From positions 1 to 64,000 of the forward strand of contig JBBQHI010000019.1 of NCBI GenBank assembly GCA_038323835.1: a stretch of 64,000 nucleotides of DNA. Direction: 5' to 3'. The notes below the pieces were generated by a model. The model was not told where the DNA came from. It ran no database searches and was given only the letters and a program-made list of their open reading frames with translations. Positions 25,646 to 34,406 of this stretch are shown in pieces (positions within the stretch are counted from its first letter, which is position 1; each line of letters opens with the position of its first letter). Both the position numbers and the translations under genes were made by a program. The DNA is from JACVRW01 sp038323835 (GTDB lineage Bacteria > Actinomycetota > Thermoleophilia > Solirubrobacterales > Thermoleophilaceae).

Positions 25646-27046
25646 CTAGCCGATGCTGTCGGTCATTTCGAGCTGAATAAGGCGGTTCAGCTCGATCGCG
25701 TATTCCATCGGCAGCTCCTTCGTGACCGGCTCGATGAAGCCGTTCACGATCATCGCCGCCGCCTCCTCCTCCGTGAGCCCACGGGAGCGGAGGTAGAACA
25801 GCTGCTCGTCCGAGATCTTGCCCACCACGGCCTCGTGCGCGACGGTGACGTGAGGGTTCTGGATCTGGATGTCGGGCCAGGTGTCCGACCGCGAGCGGTC
25901 GTCCATCATCAGGCCGTCGCACTGGACGTGCGCCTTCGACCCCTGCGAGTTGTGGCCCATCCGGACCAGCCCGCGGTAGCCCATGATCCCGCCGTCCTTG
26001 GAGATCGACTTGGCGAGGATGTTGGAGGTGGTGTTCGGCGCGAGGTGGAGCACCTTGGCGCCGGTGTCCTTCCAGACGTTCCCGGATGCCACGCCGACGT
26101 TGAGGTGGTCGGCACGGGCGCCCTCGCCCATCAGGAAGGAGCCGGGGTAGAGCATGACCTTCTTGGCTCCCATGGAGCCGCCGACCCACTCGACCGTGCC
26201 GTGAGCGTCGACGATGGCCCGCTTCGTGTTCAGGTTGAACACGTCCTTGGACCAGTTCTGCACCGTCGTGTAGCGGGCCTTGGCGCCCTCCTTCACGAAG
26301 ATCTCGACGACCGCGGAGTGCATCGAGTTGACCGAGTAGGTCTGCGCGGTGCAGCCCTCGATGTAGTTCACCTCGGAGCCCTCGTCGGCGATGATCATCG
26401 TGTGCTCGAAGGTGCCCTCGCCCGAGCCCTCCATGCGGAAGTACGCCTGGAGCGGGAGGTCGACCTTCACGTCCTTGGGCACGTAGAGGAACGAGCCGCC
26501 GGACCACACAGCGCCGTGAAGCGCCGAGAACTTGTTGTCCTGCGGCGGCACGCACTTGTTCATGAAGTGCTCGCGCACGATGTCCTCGTGCTCGGTGACC
26601 GCCGTGTCCATGGCGCAGAAGAGGATCCCCATGTCGGCGTACTCCTGCTTGAGCCCCTCGTAGAAGGGCTCCTGGCGCCAGACGCCGACCACACCGGCGA
26701 GGTGCTCGCGCTCGGCCTGGGGGATGCCGAGCTTCTCGTAGGTGTCCTTCATCTCCTTCGGCACGTCGTCCCAGCTGTCGAAGCGGCCTGCCTCGGGGGG
26801 CGAGTAGAGGACGAGGGTGGAGAGGTCGAGGTCGGAGAGGTCCACGCCCCACGTGGGGATGGGCTTGCGCTCGAAGATCTCGAATGACTTGATGCGCTTC
26901 TCGCGCATCCACTGAGGCTCGCCCTTGATGTGCGAAAGCTCCTCGATCACCTCGCGCGAGATCCCCCTGCGGGCGACAAGCTGTCCCTGCTCGTTCTCCT
27001 TGATCGCGCTTGGGCGCGCGACTCTCGTCTTGTCAGTGCTCGCCAT
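25646..27046 (-). CDS. sufB: Fe-S cluster assembly scaffold SufB
   Basis: 466 residues, usual SufB length. Family blocks are clear: HIKGEPQWMREKR, KPIPTWG, GAVWSGGSFLYVP, NYIEGCTAQTYS, and HVTVAHEAVVGKISDEQLFYL. With SufC and SufD it builds iron-sulfur clusters from sulfur delivered by SufS/SufU. The ATG at 27044-27046 is chosen because GGAG stands nine bases before it; an in-frame TTG at 27067 is possible. It is separated from the sufCDSU operon by about 5.7 kb and is transcribed from its own promoter, which carries a perfect palindrome. Confidence 0.97.
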   Translation of the reverse strand: MASTDKTRVARPSAIKENEQGQLVARRGISREVIEELSHIKGEPQWMREKRIKSFEIFERKPIPTWGVDLSDLDLSTLVLYSPPEAGRFDSWDDVPKEMKDTYEKLGIPQAEREHLAGVVGVWRQEPFYEGLKQEYADMGILFCAMDTAVTEHEDIVREHFMNKCVPPQDNKFSALHGAVWSGGSFLYVPKDVKVDLPLQAYFRMEGSGEGTFEHTMIIADEGSEVNYIEGCTAQTYSVNSMHSAVVEIFVKEGAKARYTTVQNWSKDVFNLNTKRAIVDAHGTVEWVGGSMGAKKVMLYPGSFLMGEGARADHLNVGVASGNVWKDTGAKVLHLAPNTTSNILAKSISKDGGIMGYRGLVRMGHNSQGSKAHVQCDGLMMDDRSRSDTWPDIQIQNPHVTVAHEAVVGKISDEQLFYLRSRGLTEEEAAAMIVNGFIEPVTKELPMEYAIELNRLIQLEMTDSIG

Positions 27047-27066
27047 GTCGTCGCGCTCCAAATCCA

Positions 27067-27084
27067 ATTTCCGAGGTCGGAAAT
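27067..27084 (-). promoter_or_regulatory. Palindromic operator at the sufB start site
   Basis: Perfect 8-2-8 inverted repeat ATTTCCGA-GG-TCGGAAAT. It lies just downstream of a TACAAT -10 box (27089-27094 on the minus strand), so it would cover the transcription start. The core ACCTCGGA also occurs in the palindrome in front of rrf2, suggesting control by that Rrf2 regulator. Confidence 0.55.
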
Positions 27085-27088
27085 AAGG

Positions 27089-27094
27089 ATTGTA
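27089..27094 (-). promoter_or_regulatory. sufB -10 element
   Basis: TACAAT on the minus strand, close to the TATAAT consensus. A TTGCCC 19 bp upstream is a weak -35 candidate. Confidence 0.45.
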
Positions 27095-27169
27095 CCGATG
27101 ACGGAGGCCGTCAGGGCAAGCTGGCGCAGTGGCACGAGGGGTGCGCCGTGGTCCGCTGCTGGAGCCGGA

Positions 27170-27183
27170 TTAGGGTACCCTAA
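27170..27183. promoter_or_regulatory. Iron-box-like palindrome before the iron transporter
   Basis: Perfect 14-bp inverted repeat TTAGGGTACCCTAA ending six bases before the ATG of the substrate-binding protein. It contains the TTAGG and CCTAA half-sites of DtxR/IdeR boxes, although their spacing is shorter than in the mycobacterial consensus. Position suggests repression when iron is plentiful. Confidence 0.5.
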
Positions 27184-27189
27184 CGCCCC

Positions 27190-28218
27190 ATGTCCCGCAA
27201 ACGGCTCATCACTCTCGTGGCCGTGGGCACGGCGGTGCTCGTGGCCGGATTCGTCGGCGTCGTGGTGGCCACGTCCGGCTCCTCCGCCGGTCGGCTCGTG
27301 GTCTACACCGCTCGCTCCCACTACGGCGAGGAGCAGCCCTTCAAGGACTTCGCGAAGACGACGGACACGAAGCTCACCCTGTTCGGCGGGGAGGCGTCGG
27401 AGCTCTACGAGCGCATCCGCAGCGAGGGGGACAAGACGCGGGCGGACCTGCTGATCACGGTGGACGCGGCGAACCTCTGGCGCGCGACGAAGGCCGGCCT
27501 GCTCGAGCCCGTGAACGATCCCGAGATCCTGAAGAACGTGCCCGCGGACGTCCGCGACCCGGGCAACAACTGGTTCGGGCTGACCACGAGGGCGCGCACG
27601 ATCATGCGCTCCACCAAGCGCGTGAGCCCGACCGCCGCCACCACCTACGAGGACCTGGGCGACCCCCGCTGGAGGGACAAGCTCTGCCTGCGCTCGGGCA
27701 CGAGCGACTACAACGTCTCGTTCGTGGCCGACCGGATCGCAAAGGACGGCGGGGCGTCCACTGAGGCCATGCTCCGGCGCTGGATGGCGAACGACCCCAA
27801 GATCTTCGGATCGGACACCGACGTGCTCGACGCCATCAAGGACGGCGAATGCGACGTGGGTCTCACCAACTCCTACTACCTCGGGCGCGAGCTTCACGCG
27901 GATCCGAGCTTCCCGGTGGCTCCGGTTTGGGCCGACCAGAACGGGCGGGGGACTCACGTGAACCTCTCCGGGCTGGGGGTGGTGAAGGGCACCAAGCACC
28001 GGGCGAAGGCGATCAAGCTGATCCGCTACCTCACCGAGCCCGCCCAGCAGCGGCTGTTCGCGCGCAACAACTTCGAGTTCGCGGCGGACGCCAACGTGCA
28101 GGCGGCGAAGGAGATAGCGCAGTTCGGGTCCTTCAAGCGCGACCCGATCGACGTCAGGGGAGCCGGTGAGCACCTGGACGACGCGCTGCAGCTGATGCAG
28201 AAGGTCGGTTGGGACTGA
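27190..28218 (+). CDS. Iron(III) ABC transporter substrate-binding protein (FbpA/FutA-like)
   Basis: 342 residues. An N-terminal hydrophobic segment (LITLVAVGTAVLVAGF) anchors or exports the protein. The body follows the ferric-binding protein pattern: RLVVYTARSHYGEEQPFKDF, ADLLITVDAANLW, and the tyrosine pair TNSYYLGR that ligates Fe3+ in FbpA-type proteins, then NLSGLGVVKGTKH. It delivers iron to the permease encoded next, with which it overlaps by 10 bp. An iron-box-like palindrome stands before it. Confidence 0.9.
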   Translation: MSRKRLITLVAVGTAVLVAGFVGVVVATSGSSAGRLVVYTARSHYGEEQPFKDFAKTTDTKLTLFGGEASELYERIRSEGDKTRADLLITVDAANLWRATKAGLLEPVNDPEILKNVPADVRDPGNNWFGLTTRARTIMRSTKRVSPTAATTYEDLGDPRWRDKLCLRSGTSDYNVSFVADRIAKDGGASTEAMLRRWMANDPKIFGSDTDVLDAIKDGECDVGLTNSYYLGRELHADPSFPVAPVWADQNGRGTHVNLSGLGVVKGTKHRAKAIKLIRYLTEPAQQRLFARNNFEFAADANVQAAKEIAQFGSFKRDPIDVRGAGEHLDDALQLMQKVGWD

Positions 28219-29837
28219 ACCCCCGCCGGCGGCGCCCGGAGGGCTCAACCGTCCTCACCGTCGCGCTCGCCGTCCTGATCGCGGGGCCCCTGATCGGGCT
28301 CCCGATCAGCTTCATCGTCGCGCCCGGGGACTTCGGCAAGTTCTCGAACTTCCTGCCGGAGGCGTTCGCGGCCACCGGCATCCTGATGGTGGGGGTGGGC
28401 ATGGGCACGCTGCTGCTAGGCACGTCGCTGGCCGCGCTGGTGTCCTTCTGCGACTTCCCCGGCCGCTCCTGGATCGAGTGGGTGCTGGTGCTTCCGCTGG
28501 CCATGCCGGGTTACGTCTTCACGCTCTTCGCCCTCGGGCTCGACCTGCCGAACATCCGGTCCGCCGGCGGCGCGGTCGTGATCTTCACGCTGGTGCTCTA
28601 CCCCTACGTCTACCTGCTGGCCCGCTCCGCCTTCCTGTCCCAGTCACGCACCCTGATGGAGGCCGCGCGGGGGCTTGGCCTCTCCCGCGGAGCGGCCATC
28701 GTGCGGGTGGGACTGCCGCTCGCCCGCCCGGCCATCCTCGGGGGCGTGGCCCTGGCGCTGATGGAGACGCTGGCCGACTTCGGCACCGTGAACCTGCTGG
28801 GAGTGCGCACGTTCACCGACGCCATCTACCGCGTCTGGTTCAACGCCTTCGACCGCGAGGCGGCCATGCAGTTCGCCACGATCCTGATGTCGATCACACT
28901 GCTGCTGCTCCTCCTGGAGCGGCTGGCCCGGGGCCGCGCCCGCTACCACTACAACGCCTCCCGCGGCGACGTGATCCCCCCGATTCGCCTGCGCGGGCCG
29001 GCGGCCGTGGCCGCCGTGGTTCTGCCGCTGCTTCTGGTGGGGGTGGTGCTGGCCGCGCCGGTCGCCCAGCTCTCGGTGTGGGCCGTGCAGTCGATACAGA
29101 ACCACCTGCTCGCGCCCGAGTTCGCCACCGAGGCACGCAACAGCCTGTTGCTGTCCGCGATGAGCGCTGTGCTGGTGCCGCTCGTGGCGCTGGCGCTGGC
29201 GTACGGCGTCCGCACGAGCCGCTCCCGGACGGCGGGCGGGGCGGCCCGCCTGGCTACGATCGGGTACGGGCTGCCGGGATCGGTGGTGGCGGTGGCGGTG
29301 ATCGTGCCGCTGGCCTGGCTCGACCACCGCCTCGGCGACGCCGCCGGGGCCCTGTTCGGAGTGGACCTCGGATTGATCTTCACCGGAACCGTGATCGGAT
29401 TGTTCTGCGCCTACCTCGTCCGCTTCCTCGCGCTCGCGTGGGGCGCCGTGGAGTCCAGCCTCGCGCGCATCCCGGCGCAGCTCGACGAGGCGGCCCGGGG
29501 CCTCGGCGCGGACCGCATCGACGTGATCGCCCGCGTCCACGTTCCGCTGATGCGCACCGGGCTCATCACCGCAACGCTGCTCGTGTTCACCGAGGTGATG
29601 AAGGAGCTGCCCGCCACGCTCCTGCTGCGCCCGCTCGACGGCGACACGCTGGCGGTGGGGGTGTGGCAGGCCACCACCGAGTCGCTCTTCCAGACGGCGG
29701 CCCTGCCGGCCCTGCTGATCGTGCTGGTGGGTCTCGTGCCAGTGGCCCTGATGATCCGGCTGTCCGGGCGCCGGGGCACCGAGCTCGAGGTGGCCGGAAG
29801 CTGGACCGAGGCCGAGCGAGAGGCCGTGACCGCGTGA
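28209..29837 (+). CDS. Iron(III) ABC transporter permease, fused double domain (FbpB-like)
   Basis: 542 residues with about twelve membrane segments arranged as two BinD-type permease halves. Each half has the EAA loop that contacts the ATPase: MEAARGLGLSRGAAIVRVGLPLARP in the first and LDEAARGLGADRIDVIARVHVPLMR in the second. Fused permeases are usual for FbpB/SfuB. Start is TTG at 28209, overlapping the stop of the binding-protein gene. It overlaps the ATPase gene by 4 bp (GTGA). Confidence 0.9.
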   Translation: MGLNPRRRRPEGSTVLTVALAVLIAGPLIGLPISFIVAPGDFGKFSNFLPEAFAATGILMVGVGMGTLLLGTSLAALVSFCDFPGRSWIEWVLVLPLAMPGYVFTLFALGLDLPNIRSAGGAVVIFTLVLYPYVYLLARSAFLSQSRTLMEAARGLGLSRGAAIVRVGLPLARPAILGGVALALMETLADFGTVNLLGVRTFTDAIYRVWFNAFDREAAMQFATILMSITLLLLLLERLARGRARYHYNASRGDVIPPIRLRGPAAVAAVVLPLLLVGVVLAAPVAQLSVWAVQSIQNHLLAPEFATEARNSLLLSAMSAVLVPLVALALAYGVRTSRSRTAGGAARLATIGYGLPGSVVAVAVIVPLAWLDHRLGDAAGALFGVDLGLIFTGTVIGLFCAYLVRFLALAWGAVESSLARIPAQLDEAARGLGADRIDVIARVHVPLMRTGLITATLLVFTEVMKELPATLLLRPLDGDTLAVGVWQATTESLFQTAALPALLIVLVGLVPVALMIRLSGRRGTELEVAGSWTEAEREAVTA

Positions 29838-30859
29838 GCACCGTGGTGCTCGAGTCGGTGTCCAAGTCCTTCGGCGACGTGCGGGCGGTGGAGGAGGTGA
29901 CGCTCGAGATCGCGAGCGGGGAGCTGATGGCGGTGCTCGGCCCGTCGGGCTGCGGCAAGACCACCCTGCTGCGGCTGATCGCCGGGTTCGAGCGGCCGGA
30001 CGGCGGGCGCATCACCGTGGCCGGCCGCGAGCTGGCCGGCCCGTCCTGCTTCGTCACGCCCGAACACCGCCGTGTGGGTATCGTCTTCCAGGACTACGCC
30101 CTGTTCCCGCACCTGAGCGTGGAGGCGAACGTGGCCTTCGGCCTCTCGCGCCGGGAGCGCGAGGAGCGCGACCAGCTCACCCGCCGCACGCTCGAGCTGG
30201 TCGGGCTGCAGCACAAGACGGCCGCCCATCCGCACGAGCTCTCCGGGGGCGAGCGCCAGCGGGTGGCACTCGCGCGCGCCCTCGCCCCGGGCCCGGAGCT
30301 GATCCTGCTGGACGAGCCCTTCTCCAGCCTGGACGCCACCCTGCGCGCCGGGCTGCGGCGCGAGGTGGAGCTGATCCTCCGCGACGCCGGCGCCACCGCG
30401 CTGCTCGTGACCCACGATCAGGAGGAGGCGCTCTCGCTGGCCGACCGCCTGGCGGTGATGCGCGAGGGCAGCATCGTGCAGGTGGGGGCCCCGCAGGAGG
30501 TGTACGGGCGCCCGGCCAACCGCTGGACCGCGGGCTTCGTGGGCGAGGTGAACGTGCTCTCGGGTGTGGCGCGTGAATCCGGGGTGGAGACCGAGCTGGG
30601 CGTGTTCGACGTGGGCGGCCCGGCCAGCGGCGAGGTGCACGTGGCGGTGCGCCCGGAGCAGCTTCTGGTGCGCGCCGACGCCAGCGGCAACGCCGAGGTG
30701 GTGGCCCGCGAGTTCCGCGGCCACGACGTGCTCTACCGGCTCCGCCACGAGGGGGGGCGAACGGTTCTGGTGCAGCTGCCCTCGCTGCAGCTCCACGAGG
30801 TGGGCAGCCGCGTGTTCGTGCGTCCCGCGCCGGACGCGATCACCGCGCTCGTGGACTAG
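29834..30859 (+). CDS. Iron(III) ABC transporter ATP-binding protein (FbpC-like)
   Basis: 341 residues. Walker A GPSGCGKTT at about 36-44, Q-loop in FQDYALFPH, signature LSGGERQRVALARAL, Walker B LILLDEPFSSLD and switch HDQEEA. The C-terminal extension carries a TOBE-like domain (VHVAVRPEQLLV). It powers the permease encoded immediately upstream, and starts with GTG inside that gene's stop codon. Confidence 0.93.
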   Translation: MSTVVLESVSKSFGDVRAVEEVTLEIASGELMAVLGPSGCGKTTLLRLIAGFERPDGGRITVAGRELAGPSCFVTPEHRRVGIVFQDYALFPHLSVEANVAFGLSRREREERDQLTRRTLELVGLQHKTAAHPHELSGGERQRVALARALAPGPELILLDEPFSSLDATLRAGLRREVELILRDAGATALLVTHDQEEALSLADRLAVMREGSIVQVGAPQEVYGRPANRWTAGFVGEVNVLSGVARESGVETELGVFDVGGPASGEVHVAVRPEQLLVRADASGNAEVVAREFRGHDVLYRLRHEGGRTVLVQLPSLQLHEVGSRVFVRPAPDAITALVD

Positions 30860-30869
30860 GCTCGCCGCG

Positions 30870-32408
30870 ATGCGCGCCCGGAGCACCGCCGCCGCGCTGT
30901 TGGCCGGGATCGCCTCCACGGTCCCGTTCGCCTCCCCCGCCGCAGCGGCCCGGCCGCCCGCCATCCCGGCGCTGCGCGAGTGGCACGCCGCGCCGGGCGC
31001 GTTCACCGTGCGTGCGAGCAGCCGCATCGTGCTTCCGCTCGAGGGCGGGCCCGTGGCCGAGGCGCGGACGTTCGCGCGAGACCTGGAGCTCACCACCGGC
31101 CACCGGCCTCCGGTGCTGGCCGGGGCGGCGCCGCGGCCCGGCGACCTGGTGATGACGCTCGGGTCCCGCGACCGCGGGCTGGGGCGAGAGGGATACCGGC
31201 TGGCGGTGGGTCCGGCGCTGCGGATCGAGGCCCGCGGCCCGGCCGGCGCGTTCTACGGCACGCGCACGGTGCTCCAGCTGCTGGCGCGCCACGCGCGCAT
31301 CCCGGCGGGCCGCGCCCGCGACGTTCCGCGCTATCCCGAGCGTGGCCTGATGATCGACAACGGGCGGCGCTACTACGGGCCGGGCTGGATCAGGCGGGAG
31401 ATCCGCGAGATGGCCTACCTGAAGCTGAACCAGCTCCACCTGCACTTCTCCGAGAACCAGGGCTTCCGCATCGCCAGCTCCTCACACCCCGAGGTCGTCT
31501 CGGCGCGGCATCTCACGAAGGCGCAGGTGCGCGGGATCGTCGAGCTGGCCCGCAACCTCCACATACGGGTGATCCCCGAGATCGACATGCCCGGGCACAT
31601 GGGGGCGGCGCTGGCCGCGCACCCGGAGCTCCAACTGGCGGACGCGGCGGGCCGGCGCCAGACCGACCGGCTCGACTTCACCCTTCCCGCGGCGCGCCGC
31701 TTCGCCCGCGATCTCATCCTCGAGTACCTGCCGATCTTCGGCGGCCGGTACTGGCACGCCGGGGCCGACGAGTACCTCGCGCCCGCGGACTACGCCGGAT
31801 ACCCGCAGCTCGAGCGCTACGCCCGCGCCCACTACGGCCCGCGCGCCACAGGGGCGGACGCCTATCTGGGCTTCGTCAACTGGATCGACCGCCTCGTGCG
31901 CGCGCAGGGGCGAACCCTGCGCGTGTGGCACGACGGGCTCTCCGGCGGCCGCGCGGTGAGGGTGAGGCCCGACGTGGTGGTGGAGTGGTGGTCCGACCAT
32001 GCGGGCCCCAGGCCGCGCGAGCTGCTCGCGGGCGGGCACCGGATCCTCAACGCGGGCTGGTTCCCCACCTACTACGTGGTGGGCCCGCTGGGGCAGGTGC
32101 GCCCCTCGATGCGGGTGGCCTACGACTCGTGGCGCGTCGATCGCTTCAGCGGGCTGCTGCTGAACGCTCCCGCGCCCGTGCGCCCGGCTCTCTCCGTGCC
32201 CGCGGGCACGCGCCGCCTTCTCGGCTCGGAGATGCACGTGTGGAACGACAATCCGGACGCCGAGAGCGTGGCGGCCACCGCCCGCGGCATCGCCCCGCGC
32301 CTGCGGGTGCTGGCCCAGAAGACGTGGGACTCGCCCGCGCCGGCGGCGAGCTACGACGGCTTCCTGCGGGTGGCCCGGGCGATCGGCCGCGCCCCCGGCG
32401 TCCGGTAG
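30870..32408 (+). CDS. Family 20 glycoside hydrolase (beta-N-acetylhexosaminidase-like), secreted
   Basis: 512 residues. A signal peptide ends near SPAAAARPP. An N-terminal domain of the GH20b type (LVMTLGSRDRGLG, FYGTRTVLQLL) precedes the catalytic barrel. The barrel has the family sequence YLKLNQLHLHFSENQGF, the HVIPEIDMPGH-type block (here IPEIDMPGHMGA), and the catalytic Asp-Glu pair in HAGADEY. It should release terminal N-acetylhexosamines outside the cell. It follows fbpC by 10 bp and may be read through, though a functional link is not obvious. Confidence 0.88.
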   Translation: MRARSTAAALLAGIASTVPFASPAAAARPPAIPALREWHAAPGAFTVRASSRIVLPLEGGPVAEARTFARDLELTTGHRPPVLAGAAPRPGDLVMTLGSRDRGLGREGYRLAVGPALRIEARGPAGAFYGTRTVLQLLARHARIPAGRARDVPRYPERGLMIDNGRRYYGPGWIRREIREMAYLKLNQLHLHFSENQGFRIASSSHPEVVSARHLTKAQVRGIVELARNLHIRVIPEIDMPGHMGAALAAHPELQLADAAGRRQTDRLDFTLPAARRFARDLILEYLPIFGGRYWHAGADEYLAPADYAGYPQLERYARAHYGPRATGADAYLGFVNWIDRLVRAQGRTLRVWHDGLSGGRAVRVRPDVVVEWWSDHAGPRPRELLAGGHRILNAGWFPTYYVVGPLGQVRPSMRVAYDSWRVDRFSGLLLNAPAPVRPALSVPAGTRRLLGSEMHVWNDNPDAESVAATARGIAPRLRVLAQKTWDSPAPAASYDGFLRVARAIGRAPGVR

Positions 32409-32453
32409 GGAGGAGCGCAGCCCGGGCTTTGGCCGGGCGAGCACCGGACCATG
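32409..32453 (-). repeat. Dispersed palindromic repeat, copy R4
   Basis: Reverse-oriented copy: AGGAGCGCAGCCCGGGC, three-base-variable loop, GGCCGGGCGAGCACCGG, ACCATG. It lies between two genes in the same direction. Confidence 0.85.
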
Positions 32454-32469
32454 ACATACGCTGCCGCGC

Positions 32470-32763
32470 ATGAAGCTCTACGTCTGCTGGGGCACGTTCA
32501 GCTCCCCCCGACCGGGTGGCCATCCGTGCAAGAACGCCCACGAGGCGCTCCGCGAGGCGGGCCACGACCCCGAGGTGACGAAGACCTACGGGCTGGGGGT
32601 CCTCGGCAGCACGCTGAACCCGACCCGGGCGAAGATCCGGGAGCTCACCGGCCAGAACCTCGTGCCGGTGCTGGTCACCGACGACGGCGAGGTGGTGCAG
32701 GACTCGGCCAACATCGTGAGATGGGCGAAGGCGCATCCGGCGAAGGCCGCCACGCCCGTCTAA
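32470..32763 (+). CDS. Glutaredoxin-fold / glutathione S-transferase N-terminal domain protein
   Basis: 97 residues. A thioredoxin-type fold is suggested by MKLYVCWGTF at the start, cis-Pro-like VPVLVTDDGEVVQDSANIVRWA and a final helix. Cys6 and Cys20 are the only cysteines and are far apart, so a CxxC redox centre is missing. The second half matches the GST N-terminal substrate-binding pattern (DSxxI). Function unknown. ATG at 32470 soon after repeat R4. Confidence 0.72.
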   Translation: MKLYVCWGTFSSPRPGGHPCKNAHEALREAGHDPEVTKTYGLGVLGSTLNPTRAKIRELTGQNLVPVLVTDDGEVVQDSANIVRWAKAHPAKAATPV

Positions 32764-32776
32764 GACATACGGCCGG

Positions 32777-33157
32777 TTACTCGGGCCAGGAGGCGTCGCC
32801 GGTGGTGGCGCCGCGCATGACCTTCAGGGACAGCAGGGCGCACTTGCGCCGGGTGGGGGAGATCTCGATCCCGAGCAGCTCGATCACCCAGTCGGCACCG
32901 AGCCGCCCGACCTCCTCCACGTCCATGCCCACCAGCTCCTCGGAGGCGATCGACGCCGCAGCCTGGGAGATGGCGCAGCCCTGCCCGTGGAAGCGGAGGT
33001 CCACGACCTTGCCGTCCTCCACCACAAGGTGCACGCCGAGCTCGTCCCCGCAGAGCGGGTTGTGGTCGTGCCACTCGAGATCGTGCGGATCGAGGGTCCC
33101 GAAGTTCCGCGGGTTCTTGTAGTGGTCGAGGATGTAGTCGCGGTAGAGGGCGTCCAT
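32777..33157 (-). CDS. sufU: Fe-S assembly sulfurtransferase/zinc protein SufU
   Basis: 126 residues. Cys36 and Asp38 (NPLCGDE), Cys61 (GQGCAIS) and Cys106 (RKCALL) are the zinc and persulfide-accepting ligands of SufU. It accepts sulfur from SufS and passes it to SufBCD. It is the last gene of the rrf2-sufC-sufD-sufS-sufU operon, 10 bp after sufS. Confidence 0.96.
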   Translation of the reverse strand: MDALYRDYILDHYKNPRNFGTLDPHDLEWHDHNPLCGDELGVHLVVEDGKVVDLRFHGQGCAISQAAASIASEELVGMDVEEVGRLGADWVIELLGIEISPTRRKCALLSLKVMRGATTGDASWPE

Positions 33158-33167
33158 CTCGAAGGCT

Positions 33168-34406
33168 CTAGAGGCCGAAGACCTCGCGCGCCCCGCTCAG
33201 GGCGTGCACCAGCCGGTCCACGTCGTCGCGCGTGTTGTAGACGTGGAACGACGCCCGGGCCGTGGCTCCCACGCCCAGAAGCCGCATCAGCGGCTGTGCG
33301 CAGTGGTGGCCGGCGCGGACGCACACGGCCTCGCGGTCGCAGATCTCGGCGATGTCGTGCGGGTGGATCCCTTCGATGGCGAACGCCACCACACCGCCGC
33401 GGGAGTCCACGTTCGGCGGCCCGTAGAGAGTGAGGCCATCCAGCTCGGGCAGGCGCTCGAGCGCGTACGTCGTGAGGTCGCGCTCGTGGGCGCGTACCTG
33501 CTCCATGCCGATCGCGCTCAGGTAGTCCACGGCCGCCCCGAGGCCCACGGCCTCGGCCACCGCCGAGGTGCCGGCCTCGAACTTCCAGGGCAGCTCGTTC
33601 CAGGTCGAGTGCTCGCGCTCCACACGGGAGATCATGTGGCCGCCGCCGAGGAAGGGGCGCATCTCCTTCAGGAGCTCGCGGCGGCCGTGGAGCATGCCCA
33701 CGGTGGGCCCGAGTGCCTTGTGGCCGGTCCAGGCGTAGAAGTCGGCGTCGATGGCCCGCAGGTCCACGGGCATCTGCGGCACGGCCTGGGCGCCGTCCAC
33801 GAGGGACACCGCGCCGGCGGCGCGAGCGCGGCGCACGATCTCCTGAACCGGGTTGACGGTGCCGAGCACGTTCGACACGTGCGTGACCGCCACCAGCCTG
33901 ACCCTGCCCTCGGCCAGCACCGAATCCAGCTCGTCCAGCGAGAGCTCTCCCTCGCCGGACACCGACAGGTAGCGCAGCCGCGCGCCCGTCTCCTCGCACA
34001 GCAGCTGCCAGGGCACGATGTTCGAGTGGTGCTCCATCTCGGTGATGAGCACCTCGTCGCCGGCGGAGACGTGCTCCCGGCCCCAGGCGTAGGCCACCAG
34101 GTTGATGGCCTCCGTAGCGTTGCGGACGTAGATCGAGCAGTCGGTGTCCCAGTTCACGAACGAGGCGATGCGCTCGCGCGCGCCCTCGAACGCGTCGGTG
34201 GCCTCGCGGCCCAGCTCGTACACCCCCCGGTGCACCGTTCCGTAGGACGTCGAGTAGAAGCTCTCCATCGCCTCGATCACCTGGCGTGGCTTCTGCGAGG
34301 TGGCCGCGGAGTCGAGGTAGACCAGCGAGTGGCCGTTGATCTCCCGGCCGAGAACGGGAAAGTCCGCGCGGGCGTCCACCAGCGAGCGGTGGGCCACGAC
34401 GCCCAT
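33168..34406 (-). CDS. sufS: Cysteine desulfurase SufS
   Basis: 412 residues, group II cysteine desulfurase. The PLP lysine is Lys230 (TGHKALGP), the PLP-stacking region is EMEHHSNIVPW, and the persulfide cysteine is Cys369 (RAGHHCAQPLM). It removes sulfur from cysteine for cluster assembly. ATG at 34404-34406 shares one base with the sufD stop (TGATG). Confidence 0.97.
   Translation of the reverse strand: MGVVAHRSLVDARADFPVLGREINGHSLVYLDSAATSQKPRQVIEAMESFYSTSYGTVHRGVYELGREATDAFEGARERIASFVNWDTDCSIYVRNATEAINLVAYAWGREHVSAGDEVLITEMEHHSNIVPWQLLCEETGARLRYLSVSGEGELSLDELDSVLAEGRVRLVAVTHVSNVLGTVNPVQEIVRRARAAGAVSLVDGAQAVPQMPVDLRAIDADFYAWTGHKALGPTVGMLHGRRELLKEMRPFLGGGHMISRVEREHSTWNELPWKFEAGTSAVAEAVGLGAAVDYLSAIGMEQVRAHERDLTTYALERLPELDGLTLYGPPNVDSRGGVVAFAIEGIHPHDIAEICDREAVCVRAGHHCAQPLMRLLGVGATARASFHVYNTRDDVDRLVHALSGAREVFGL

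Noticed and set aside
32470..32763. Active glutaredoxin
   Set aside because: The two cysteines are 14 residues apart and there is no CxxC/CxxS motif in the usual place, so only the fold is proposed.
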